Part shown: positions 1 through 8,900 of the stretch, piece after piece
How the letters are laid out: the number at the start of each line of letters is the position of its first letter
Position numbering within the stretch: position 1 is the first letter of the stretch
Assembly (NCBI GenBank): GCA_030744755.1
Contig: JASLPY010000026.1
Location: forward strand, 1-58,273
Origin: Kiritimatiellia bacterium
GTDB taxonomy: Bacteria; Verrucomicrobiota; Kiritimatiellia; UBA8416; JADHWI01
Length of the DNA stretch: 58,273 nt
Reading direction: 5' to 3'
Notes under the pieces: model-generated
The model's database searches: none
What the model was told of the DNA's origin: nothing
What the model saw: the letters and a program-made list of their open reading frames with translations, nothing else
Translations under genes and position numbers: made by a program

Positions 1-150
1 AGTTTCCTCAGCAGGAGTTTCCTCAGCAGGAGCTTCCTCAGCAGGAGCTTCCTCAGCAGGAGTTTCCTCAGCAGGAGTTTCCTCAGCAGGAGCTTCCTCA
101 GCAGGAGTTTCCTCAGCAGGAGTTTCCTCAGCAGGAGCTTCCTCAGCAGG
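1..150 (-). repeat. 15-bp tandem repeat encoding PAEE(T/A) units in the rpsB tail
   Basis: About ten consecutive copies of a 15-bp unit (plus strand AGTTTCCTCAGCAGG with a T/C variant) occupy the left edge and continue beyond it. Each unit encodes Pro-Ala-Glu-Glu-Thr or Pro-Ala-Glu-Glu-Ala in the S2 frame, so the array is in-frame coding sequence. Degenerate units encoding PAEK and PAKEK lie just inside, at about 150-215, which suggests growth of the array from an older Lys/Glu-rich tail. Confidence 0.95.
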
Positions 151-1146
151 TTTCTCCTCTGCAGGTTTTTCCTTAGCAGGTTTTTCCTTAGCAGGAGCTT
201 TCTCAGCAGGTTTTTCCTCAGCCTTTTCTTTCTTCTTCTTGGCCTCTTCCTTCTTTGCAGCTTCAGCCCTGGCTGCTTTCTTCTTAGCCCGCTCCGCTGC
301 GGCAGCCTTCTCAGCCTTTTCCTTTTCGGCCTTCTCCTTGGCGGCCTTTTCCTTGGCAATCTTCTTTGCCTCGGCAGCGCGCTTTTCTGCTTCCTTGCGT
401 TCGGCTTCCTTCTTCTTAGCGATCTCTGCAGCGATCTTCGCGTATTCCTTTGCTGCCGTATCAATGGTGTCAGACATGGCGCCGCATATGAGCTTGATCG
501 CCCTTATAGCATCGTCATTACCTGGTATCGGATAGTCGATGGGGTCGGGATCACAGTTTGTGTCGACGATTGCGATAACAGGAATGCCCAAGCGGTTGGC
601 TTCTGCAACAGCAATGCCTTCGCGGTTTATATCGACGATGAAGATAGCTCCAGGGTGCTTGTCCATGAGGGCAATACCGCTGAGGTTTCTTCTCAGCTTT
701 GTTAGCAAGTGCCGGGCTGTAGATGCCTCTTTCTTATGCATCGTGGCGAACCCGTCATTCTTGTCGACCTCTTCAAGCGCGAGCAGTTTCTTGACGCTGC
801 CGCGGATTGTCTGGCTGTTGGTAAGCGTTCCCCCGAGCCAACGGTTGTCCACGTAGTACTGACCGGACTTCAGTGCTGTCTCCTTGACGATGTTCTTGGC
901 CTGCTTCTTTGTGCCTACAAAGAGAACGCTTTTGCCGCTGAGTACAACGTCGTTGATGAACTCGAGGGCTGCGTTGAGCCTTACCAGGCTCTTTGTGAGG
1001 TCAATGATGTGAATACCGTTGCGCTTGTCGAAGATGAAGCGCTTCATTTTCGGATTCCAGCGCTTAGTCTGGTGACCGAAGTGGAGACCTGCCTCAAGCA
1101 GGTCCTTTACGCCGATGACAGGACGTTTCTCTACTGTATCTGCCAC
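1..1146 (-). CDS. rpsB: 30S ribosomal protein S2 with long repetitive C-terminal tail (3' end outside window)
   Basis: Small-subunit ribosomal protein S2. Reading the minus strand from a GTG at 1146-1144 gives an open frame of 382 codons with no stop before the window edge. The start is set by a perfect AGGAGG at 1157-1152. The first ~225 residues are typical S2: an N-terminal [19 protein letters not shown] segment, then [19 protein letters not shown] and an [15 protein letters not shown] region. After about residue 235 the protein becomes a Lys/Ala/Glu-rich stretch predicted helical, then a Pro-Ala-Glu-Glu repeat that runs off the window. Normal S2 is about 230-260 residues, so the extension is at least ~140 residues. 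Its role is unknown; it could be a surface-exposed charged tail. Confidence 0.95.
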   Translation of the reverse strand, partial: MADTVEKRPVIGVKDLLEAGLHFGHQTKRWNPKMKRFIFDKRNGIHIIDLTKSLVRLNAALEFINDVVLSGKSVLFVGTKKQAKNIVKETALKSGQYYVDNRWLGGTLTNSQTIRGSVKKLLALEEVDKNDGFATMHKKEASTARHLLTKLRRNLSGIALMDKHPGAIFIVDINREGIAVAEANRLGIPVIAIVDTNCDPDPIDYPIPGNDDAIRAIKLICGAMSDTIDTAAKEYAKIAAEIAKKKEAERKEAEKRAAEAKKIAKEKAAKEKAEKEKAEKAAAAERAKKKAARAEAAKKEEAKKKKEKAEEKPAEKAPAKEKPAKEKPAEEKPAEEAPAEETPAEETPAEEAPAEETPAEETPAEEAPAEEAPAEETPAEET

Positions 1147-1536
1147 AATTACCTCCTAGTTACCTTTGAGGTCTCCTTTGGAGACCAGGAATCCGCTTTG
1201 TCCTTCCCAATTGCGGCAAGGGAAGGCACTCGCTTCTATCCCCTTGTCCACGACTCCAAAGCCGCGAAACAGTATGTGGGGACTCAATAAGGGAGCGAAA
1301 TCTACCATACACCGCCGGTCACGCAAGGAAAATATCCGGCTTTCTGCGCGAGTTGCGGCAAGAGGCAATTCTACGGTCTCCCGTCCAGGGACTGCAGCCG
1401 ACATGAATTCACTCGGATAATTCCCGAAGACCACCCCTTTTTTCTTTTGATTTATTGAAAAGGGATGGATATAGTGCGTTGCAATTCGTTGTATTCGCGA
1501 ATATCGAAAATGGGGTGTTTTCGGGGAGCATTTCTT
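1147..1536. other. Intergenic region between divergent rpsB and pilus-like locus
   Basis: This stretch must hold the promoters for rpsB (leftwards) and the secretin locus (rightwards). I see no convincing gene in it; short open frames here have no recognisable content. A T-rich run with TTGAAA at 1455-1460 lies near the right end, but no well-spaced -10 box follows, so I do not call a promoter. A perfect short hairpin lies close to rpsB and is listed separately. Confidence 0.5.
1170..1186 (-). promoter_or_regulatory. Small hairpin in the rpsB leader
   Basis: A perfect inverted repeat, GGTCTCC-TTT-GGAGACC, lies 12 bases upstream of the rpsB Shine-Dalgarno. In the rpsB transcript it would form a 7-bp stem with a 3-base loop. 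Many bacteria autoregulate rpsB through a structured leader, so this could be part of one; the sequence alone shows only the hairpin. Confidence 0.35.
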
Positions 1537-2190
1537 ATGAAGCATGCACATCCAGCCAGATCAGTTTCAATATACCTACTGATCGTTCTGATGATGGGAA
1601 CAACTGTCCTTGGTCAAACACGACCGCGAACAGGTGCCGGACGATCTACTACGGCCGTACCTTCCATTATTATAAGGGAACTCGACGGCCTCGCAAATCG
1701 CGACAGGGCCGAGACTCCTGTCTACAGCACCAGCGCAAGTTCCAGCAGCACACGTGAGGATCGAGAGTGGGGTATGGTTAGAGTCGAGTACGATACGACC
1801 CCTGAATGGCTGGATGAGGTCGTCGTGGAATACATGGCACTTTCCCTGGAGCCCACCAAGGATGCAACGAAGAAATATACCATGTACAAGAAGTCCGTTA
1901 AGTATATGGATGTGAAACGGGATAGGGGGCATCTGGGTTCAGTGTTTATCCGTCCCAGCGGTATCGAGCGTTATGGGAGGTTGGTTGCCGTCGCTGTCAA
2001 ATTCAGTGTCGGGGGCAAGCTGGTAGCAGAATTCGGGGAATCCAAACTGGACAAGAAGTATGATCCATGGTGGAAGAACCCGGTGATTCTTGAGAGTCCG
2101 GCGGTGACTCCACGCGAACACTATATGTTGAATCGTGCTGAGTCGCCTTTTGCTTTCATTAATATGGATGACTACGAGGCCATCAAGTAG
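1537..2190 (+). CDS. Amuc_1102-type pilus-like protein
   Basis: First gene of a five-gene secretin locus. The ATG at 1537 is preferred because GGGGAG precedes it at good spacing and it begins a signal-peptide-like segment (basic start, then SIYLLIVLMMGTTVLG). The mature part of about 190 residues is low in cysteine and contains WGMVRVEYDTTPEWLDEVVVEY, then a Lys/Tyr-rich middle and a C-terminal WKNP segment. No enzymatic motif is visible. The family assignment rests on position directly before a PilM-like gene and on overall character, matching the Akkermansia order 1102-1101-1100-1099-1098. The stop overlaps the next start by one base, so translation is probably coupled. Probably exported; function unknown. 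Confidence 0.7.
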   Translation: MKHAHPARSVSIYLLIVLMMGTTVLGQTRPRTGAGRSTTAVPSIIIRELDGLANRDRAETPVYSTSASSSSTREDREWGMVRVEYDTTPEWLDEVVVEYMALSLEPTKDATKKYTMYKKSVKYMDVKRDRGHLGSVFIRPSGIERYGRLVAVAVKFSVGGKLVAEFGESKLDKKYDPWWKNPVILESPAVTPREHYMLNRAESPFAFINMDDYEAIK

Positions 2191-3875
2191 TGTTCAAGTC
2201 TAACCGAATGTTAGCGCTGGATATTGGCGCAAGTAAGCTGGTCATTGCCGAGTTCATGGTCGGCAAAGACGGCGTGCCCGAGCTTGTCAATTATGGCATC
2301 GGCAAGCTTGGCCTTGATGCCAGTGCTGAAACGGATTCGTCTGCTTACATAGTATCGACTGTCCGAGAGATCATTCGCGAGAACGGTCTCCGCCCGGCTC
2401 CCCTCCTTATGACGGTATCGGGCCAGACTGTATTCCCCCGCTACGTCAAGCTCCCGCCCGTTGCCCGCGACAAGATCATGCAAATCATTCGTTACGAGGC
2501 GGAGCAGAATGTTCCGTTCCCTATCGAAGATGTCGTGTGGGATTATCAGCTGCTTGGCGATGAGACCCAGGACGAAGTCAATGTCATGCTGGTAGCGGTC
2601 AAGACCGACAACGTGTCTATGCTGACCGACTGTGTAGTGGCCGCAGGCCTGGAACCCCAGGTTGTGGATGTTGCCCCTATGGCACTCTACAACCTTGTCA
2701 GGTATAACTATCCTGATCTTCAGGGCTGCACGATGGTGTTGGACATAGGTGCCCGGTCTTCAAACCTTATATTCCTCGAGGAAGAGCGTGTGTTCAGCCG
2801 GAGCATTCCGGTAGCCGGAAATGCCATTACACACGAGTTGATGAAGGAGTTTGACGAGTCTTTCGAAGAGGCGGAGAAGCTTAAGACGGAACACGCGTTC
2901 GTGGCGTTCGGCGGTGTGTATGCGGGGCCGGACAATGAGGTCGCAGATCGCGTCTCCAAGATCGTTCGCAATGTCATTACTCGCCTGCATGCTGAAGTCA
3001 ACCGGTCGATCAACTTCTATCGCAGCCAACAGGGAGGCAGCCCTCCCTCGCTCGTTCTGTTGACCGGCGGTTCGTCCATGATTCCGCACACGGACACTTT
3101 CTTCAGGGAGAAGCTCAAGGTTGAAGTCGATTATCTCAACCCGTTTGTCAGCATACCTGTCTCCAACGAAATAGATACCGACAGGATAGAAAACGATCTT
3201 CAGATGCTGGGCGAGGTGACGGGACTTGCCATAAGGCGTTCACTTGCCTGCCCGGTCGAGATCAATCTGATGCCGCCGGACCTGGTGGCGAAGAAGGTAT
3301 TCCGGAAACGCCAGCCTTACTTCGCGCTGGCGTCCGTGGGCTTGGTCCTTGTGATGTTAAGCTGGTGGGTGTACTTCCGCAAGATGAGCACCGTCTGGGA
3401 TGCGCGCGTGCAGAAGCTGGAAATCCGGCGCGACGTTCTCAAGGAAACGGATGCCGATTTGAAGAAAGCGATTGTCAGGGAAAAGGAAACCGCGGAGAAG
3501 CTTGGCGAGATAGTGAAAGTAGCAAGCAAGAAGAGCCACTGGCTTGAGTGGATTGAAGGAATCCATGGCTGCCTGCTCGAGGGCATGTGGCTGCGATCTC
3601 TCAAGCCGGTTGAAGAGGATGGCGTGTTCTTCATCGAAATCACAGGCCGCGGGTTCGAGGACAACCTTGAGAAATTCGACACGGATAATGCAACTGCCAT
3701 AGAGGTCTTTCAGAACAGGTTGCGGTCCTGCTCACATTTTTCGGCGGACACACGTATAAAGTCAGAGCGTGACGCCGGCCGTAAAGCGTTCTTGCGCAAC
3801 TTTACGATACTCGTGGCCATCGAGGGGCAGAGCACGACGCCGGCGACGCCGGAAGCTGAGGAGGACAAGGAATGA
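2190..3875 (+). CDS. pilM: PilM-like actin-fold ATPase fused to a PilN-like membrane part (Amuc_1101 type)
   Basis: Cytoplasmic PilM-type protein expected to organise the inner-membrane part of a type IV pilus-like machine. The N-terminal ~370 residues have the actin/FtsA-like pattern: MLALDIGASKLVIAEF (phosphate 1), a central MVLDIGARSSNLIF (phosphate 2) and VLLTGGSSMIPH (adenosine loop). A membrane helix follows near residue 375 (FALASVGLVLVMLSWWVYF), then a ~165-residue region with coiled-coil and ferredoxin-like character resembling PilN. Ordinary PilM is about 350 residues, so this is a PilM-PilN-like fusion. The start is a GTG overlapping the previous stop; an ATG at 2208 is an alternative. 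The ATGA overlap at its end points to a single operon. Confidence 0.85.
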   Translation: MFKSNRMLALDIGASKLVIAEFMVGKDGVPELVNYGIGKLGLDASAETDSSAYIVSTVREIIRENGLRPAPLLMTVSGQTVFPRYVKLPPVARDKIMQIIRYEAEQNVPFPIEDVVWDYQLLGDETQDEVNVMLVAVKTDNVSMLTDCVVAAGLEPQVVDVAPMALYNLVRYNYPDLQGCTMVLDIGARSSNLIFLEEERVFSRSIPVAGNAITHELMKEFDESFEEAEKLKTEHAFVAFGGVYAGPDNEVADRVSKIVRNVITRLHAEVNRSINFYRSQQGGSPPSLVLLTGGSSMIPHTDTFFREKLKVEVDYLNPFVSIPVSNEIDTDRIENDLQMLGEVTGLAIRRSLACPVEINLMPPDLVAKKVFRKRQPYFALASVGLVLVMLSWWVYFRKMSTVWDARVQKLEIRRDVLKETDADLKKAIVREKETAEKLGEIVKVASKKSHWLEWIEGIHGCLLEGMWLRSLKPVEEDGVFFIEITGRGFEDNLEKFDTDNATAIEVFQNRLRSCSHFSADTRIKSERDAGRKAFLRNFTILVAIEGQSTTPATPEAEEDKE

Positions 3876-4825
3876 GGGGGAAACTGAATATCCTCGTTCT
3901 GATTGTCATCGTCGTGGTGCTTGCCATGTTCGGCTCTTCCGGCTACCTGCTGTTCCGCGGCATTGCGAAGTTCAGCTCGAGCGAGAAGAAGGCAGGGAGG
4001 CTCTTCAAGGAGATCGTCAGGTACCATGACAAGTCTAACCCGTTCCCGATTCCGCCCAACGTTGGAAGGAAGCGGGAAAACGCGGAGAAGCTTGAGACAT
4101 GGTACAATGAGCTCACGGACGAGCTGCGCAAAGGCGAGGTGGGCGCCGTTGAGAGAAGTCCGTCGAAGTTCATGAGTCTGCTCACAAAGACGCGGGATGT
4201 CTTGATGGCCAAAGCTGAGAAGAGCGAGGTAACACTGTCTGGAAAAGAGGACTTCGCTTTCGGTTTCAGCGAGTACCTGGCGGAAGGAAGCACCTTGCCG
4301 GAGCTGCCAGTAGTTCCCAATCTCTCTCGTGAACTTGTTGTGATATACGAGGTGTGCAAGGCGCTGATCGAAGCCAAGGCGATGTCAATTGAAGCTGTTC
4401 AGCGCGGAGAGCCCTCCGCCAGGAGACGCCCCACAAGGCCGCGGCCGGGTCATGCTCAGCCGAAAGTAGATCGAGTGAAGCCGCTGGAGCATCCGCTGTA
4501 CGCGAAGAGAAAGTTCACTTTCGTCTTTACGTGCAAGGAGCGCACGTTGCTGCAGGTGCTGAATGCGATTTCTCAGCACAAGATATACATGGAGATTTCG
4601 AGTGTGGAAATGATGCGGAATGCGCCGGATGTTCTTGAGGCCGCCAAGCCCGAGAAGACAGCCGACGAAGCGCCGACGGCACCGGTGGCTACCGTTCTCA
4701 TAGGGCCCGAGGCCCGGCCGGAGGCGCGCGTGGTGTCGGGACCCAAGATTGAGACGCCGATGCGCGTAACGATCGAGCTTCACGTTTACAGATTCAAGGG
4801 AGAGGCAAGCGATGAGAAGTCTTAA
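3872..4825 (+). CDS. Amuc_1100-type pilus-like protein
   Basis: Membrane-anchored protein of 317 residues. It has one N-terminal transmembrane helix (LNILVLIVIVVVLAMFGSSG), a long charged helical region (about 45-180), a Pro/Arg-rich linker (PSARRRPTRPRPG, about 185-200), then a C-terminal alpha/beta-like domain starting FTFVFTCKERTLLQVLNAIS. This PilO-like layout and its place third in the locus match the family of the well-known Akkermansia protein Amuc_1100. Starts by ATGA overlap with pilM and overlaps the next gene by 14 bases. Assignment rests on synteny plus architecture; sequence identity could not be measured. Confidence 0.75.
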   Translation: MRGKLNILVLIVIVVVLAMFGSSGYLLFRGIAKFSSSEKKAGRLFKEIVRYHDKSNPFPIPPNVGRKRENAEKLETWYNELTDELRKGEVGAVERSPSKFMSLLTKTRDVLMAKAEKSEVTLSGKEDFAFGFSEYLAEGSTLPELPVVPNLSRELVVIYEVCKALIEAKAMSIEAVQRGEPSARRRPTRPRPGHAQPKVDRVKPLEHPLYAKRKFTFVFTCKERTLLQVLNAISQHKIYMEISSVEMMRNAPDVLEAAKPEKTADEAPTAPVATVLIGPEARPEARVVSGPKIETPMRVTIELHVYRFKGEASDEKS

Positions 4826-5888
4826 GGGCATGGGATCCTGGCTTGCATCGTATTACGACAAGCTCATTACCCTTGTGGTGTTCCTGGGGCTTGTTGTTTC
4901 GCTGCTCTATCTTGCTGTTCGGATCGGGACGATAAAGAGCAGCGACGAAGCGTATGAGGAGAAGCTGAAACGTCTCACCCCCAAATACCCCGAAGCCGCA
5001 GCGGTAACATCGGAGAAATTCGATGCTGCTGTCAGTGATATCCGCAAGCCTTTCAATATTCCTGACTGGTCGATGGATCTATTCGTACCTGAAACAAGGG
5101 TGTGGTGTATCTCTTGCCGCCGGCCGATCGCATTTAAATCGGAGCAATGCCCGTTCTGCCTGTCGGACCAGCCCGACATCACAAGGATTGACAGCGATTT
5201 CGATGGAATCACCGATGATGATGAAGAACTCCTTGGGCTGAATCCGCGCGATCCTTCCGATGCCAAGGGCGATGCCGATAATGACGGCTTTAGGAATATT
5301 GACGAATACCAGTATTACGCACAGACCGGGAAGGACATAAAGGGTGTAATCAAAAGTTCTGTCTATCCCCCCATCGAACCCTTCCTTTTCATCGATGGCT
5401 CTCGCGGGACAAAGGGGCTCCATGCTGATCCTTTCCACCTTCTCTTCAAGAGCCACATGAATTGGGGGAAGAAAGGGAAGAGATTCCAACTGAACACGAG
5501 GGAGGGTGGCAAGACCCATTTCGTGTTCTTGGACGACGAGGTGGAGGGATTCAATGTCGTGGGTTTTGAGGAGAAGTATGATGAATCTCCCAATAAGGGA
5601 CTCGTGGAGAAAGAGATATCCACGCTCAGTCTTAAGCGTGGGACACACACCATTAAACTGACGATCGGACAGGACAAGCAGTACGACGAGTACGTTGCCT
5701 ACCTCCTGTTCAGATTGGACGACAAGAAACACGATGTAAGCATCGGTGATACTTTTGAGTTGAGGGCCGGGAAGAGATATGAGGTCATCTCTATCATTGA
5801 CACTCCAGAGCCTCGTGTTGTAATAGAACGGATAACAGATCGGAAGAAATTCACTGTCGGCGGAGTTCCTGGTAGCACAACCGAGTAG
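4812..5888 (+). CDS. Amuc_1099-type pilus-like membrane protein with CxxC pairs and Ca-binding-type loops
   Basis: Single-pass membrane protein (helix at about residues 17-37, LITLVVFLGLVVSLLYLAV). The extracytoplasmic part has three visible pieces. About residues 97-117 contain two CxxC pairs (CISC and CPFC), which look like a zinc ribbon. Next come acidic loops of the thrombospondin type 3/calcium-binding kind (DSDFDGITDDDEE and DADNDGF). The remaining ~220 residues are beta-rich. Fourth gene of the secretin locus, overlapping the gene before it. The role is probably structural, linking inner-membrane parts to the secretin; this is inferred from the locus. Whether the cysteines bind metal or form disulfides cannot be told. 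Confidence 0.7.
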   Translation: MRSLKGMGSWLASYYDKLITLVVFLGLVVSLLYLAVRIGTIKSSDEAYEEKLKRLTPKYPEAAAVTSEKFDAAVSDIRKPFNIPDWSMDLFVPETRVWCISCRRPIAFKSEQCPFCLSDQPDITRIDSDFDGITDDDEELLGLNPRDPSDAKGDADNDGFRNIDEYQYYAQTGKDIKGVIKSSVYPPIEPFLFIDGSRGTKGLHADPFHLLFKSHMNWGKKGKRFQLNTREGGKTHFVFLDDEVEGFNVVGFEEKYDESPNKGLVEKEISTLSLKRGTHTIKLTIGQDKQYDEYVAYLLFRLDDKKHDVSIGDTFELRAGKRYEVISIIDTPEPRVVIERITDRKKFTVGGVPGSTTE

Positions 5889-5941
5889 GCATTAAGCCAG
5901 GGGTGTTGTCAGGGCCCTCCGATTTCAAGGGAGAATCCTCA

Positions 5942-8900
5942 ATGAGGTATGTACGTAAGCCGGGTGTTGTTTTTTTGTCGATTCTCATGGCCGTGGTGGC
6001 ATGGGCAGTTGTTGCCCAGGATGAACTGTTGCCAGAGACCATAGATGGCCTTGGTCTGGCGGAGGAGACTGTGCCCTCCGCACAGAACACAAATGCGATC
6101 GACAAAGAAATCGGCGAGATGGACAAGGTTCTCAATGGCGCACCTGAGAAAGGCGTCAGCGATGGTCTGGAAGCGCTCCCTGAAGCACTCCCGGAGGCAG
6201 TTGAGAAAGTTGATGAGGCCCCGGCTGTCAAGAGGCCGGCCGCGGAACTTTCAACGGAAGAAGCACTTGACGCGTTCCTTGATGACTTGGCGGATGAGCC
6301 GGAAGTTGCAGAACCGAAAGCTGTTGAGGCAGTAGAGGTCGAGGCGATTGATTTGGCCGAGCCAGCCGTTGCACCCGAAGCAGTGGAAGTAGAAGCAATT
6401 GATCTGGACGAGCCGGTTGCTGTGCCCGAAGCAGTGGAAGTAGAAGCAATTGAACTGGATGAGCCTGTTGCTGTGCCCGAGGCGGTGGAAGTAGAAGCAA
6501 TTGACCTGGATGAGCCTGTTGCTGTGCCCGAGGCGGTGGAAGTAGAAGCAATTGATCTGGACGAACCTGTTGCTGTGCCCGAGGCGGTTGAGGTAGAAGC
6601 AATTGATCTGGACGAGCCGGGTATCGTACCTGAACCGGCTGATTCCGTACTCTTGGACGATATTGAACCGCTCGACCTCGATTCTTCGGCGGAGCCGGAG
6701 CCCGTGACTGATGTGACGGAAAGCGAACTCGATGCACTGTTGGGCGGCGAAACTCCAGCAGTGCCTGCGACGGCTCCAGAACTCCCCATTGTCGAACCCG
6801 CTGTAAGGCTCGCGGCGCCGGCGGAGAACGAAGACATTGAGTTCCTGATTAAAGGGGAGGCACTCAAGAGGGCTGCAACCGAGCAGCATATACGCGAGAC
6901 ACTGGTCCTTGCCGACACGTCCCTGCAGGAAGGCCACCACGAAGACGCCATGGCGCTGTACGAAGAAGTTCTGCGACTACTGCGTACGATAGGTGACCGC
7001 ACGGAGAACATGCTTGAACGGCGTGCCGCTGAAACACGACTGGCCGAAAGCCTGTATCGGCGCGCGATGTTTCTGTATGAGCGTGAGAACCATGAAACGG
7101 CCCTGGAATTGGCCCGGCGCTCGGTAGGTATGGGGCACAAGAAGGCCCTGAAGCTGGCAGCCAAGATCAAGGATACTATCGATGAGCCACCGGTGGTTGA
7201 GCCTAAGAAGAAGAAACCTCGCTGGGAGGAAGATGAATACAAAGTAGCCCAGCAATCGATAAAGGAACGTCTCCAGGCAGGGCGCGAATTCCTGGCTGCT
7301 GGAGAACTCGACGATGCGACCACGATGTTCAAAAGCGTTCTTAGCCGGGACCCGGAGAATACGGAGGCCATAAGGCTTCTCCAGAAGATCGGAAAGAAAA
7401 AGTACGACAGCGAGTCGGCAAAATTCGATGCAACCAGGGAAGAAATGCTTGCGGGTGTTCGTTCGCGCTGGACTCCGGACTATTACGAGCTGAGCGAAGA
7501 GGACATTGAGATATGGACCAAGTGGCAGAAACGCACGCGCTCGGCACCCAAGGAGGAGAGCGATAGACTCAAGATCATCAACAAGATGAAGGACATAAAG
7601 ATCCCGGAGATCGACTTCCGCCAGGCCAATATCAACGACGTCATAAAGTTCCTTCAGGATGCCAGTGTAGAATTTGACGAGGTCAGCAAGGAAGGTGAGA
7701 TAAAGGGTATCAATATCATCCTCAACCTTGCTGCGGGTCCAAGGGGTGTAGAAAAGAAGAAAGCTGCACCGGACGACCCGTTTGCAACGGCAACAGGTGA
7801 AGCCGGTGCGCAGGGCGATGAAGTCCCCCTGATTACCTTCAGTGCGCGATACATCGACCTGCATGAGGCGCTCAGGATTGTTACCGAGGTAGCGAACCTC
7901 AAGTTCCGTGTTACCGGTTCGGTTGTCATGGTTGTGCCTTTCGATGCTCCGGTCGGTGACATAATGACGAGGACATACACTGTTCTCCCGTCCGTTGGCG
8001 AGAGAATTAACGAGATGGAGGGCGCCCTGAGAGGCGACGACAGACGCGACAGTGACGATTTCATCGCGTTGGATGCCGTGGGTAGTGGTCCGACGCGTGG
8101 CGACTGGAAAGAGTTCTTCCGCGAGCTTGGTGTAGAGTGGCCTGCCGGCTCCTCGATCAAGTACATCCCGGCAATCGGGAAGATCGTCGTGGCAAATACC
8201 TCTGACAACCTGACGGTGTTCGAGCAGGTGCTGTCTGAACTCAACGTGGTGCCCAACCAGATAGAGATCGAGGCACGCTTTGTTGAGGTGTCACAGAATG
8301 ACCTGGAATCCTTTGGCTTCGAGTGGAATCTAACGGACGATTGGGAGGTCGCGGAGAAGAAGGGCCAGGAGAATCTGGCACTGGGAGACCGCCAGAGAAT
8401 CAGCATTGGCGCCACCACCCTGACCGGCGGCAACAGGTACGCTGATGATGACGGAGCGATAGGAGCGGAAACGACCGCGAATGATGCCATCCTGTCGGTC
8501 GCGAGCATCCTGACGAATCCGGAGATCCAGATGGTCCTGCACATGCTTCAGCAGAGCGGCAGTAGTGACCTGCTTTCCGCACCCAAGGTGACCACACAGT
8601 CCGGTGTTCCGGCTACGTTGAAGGTCGTTACTGAATACATTTATCCGACATCTTTCGAGGTGTCCGGTATACGAGGAAACAACAATAACAACAATGACAA
8701 CCAGGGTGGCGGTGGAAACGTTGGCGCCGTTGTAGAACCGAGCAGCTTTGAGACACGCGAAGTTGGCGTTATCCTCCAGGTTACCCCCGAGGTAAGTCCC
8801 GAGGGACAAATGATCACTCTGGAAATGATGCCGGAAGTTGTCTCCGATCCCGAGTGGTTCAACTACGGTTCAACCTATACCGATGCGGATGGACAAATAC

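Noticed and set aside
1..150. Regular repeats resembling a CRISPR array or minisatellite
   Set aside because: The period is 15 bp with no spacers, and every unit is in frame with rpsB as Pro-Ala-Glu-Glu, so it is coding.
239..1290. Plus-strand open frames over the left edge
   Set aside because: They are antisense to rpsB; the minus-strand frame gives a clear S2 sequence.
5851..7371. Minus-strand frame of 506 codons rich in Ser/Thr/Ala
   Set aside because: It is the complement of the secretin's acidic repeats; the low-complexity composition and intact secretin on the other strand show it is a shadow.
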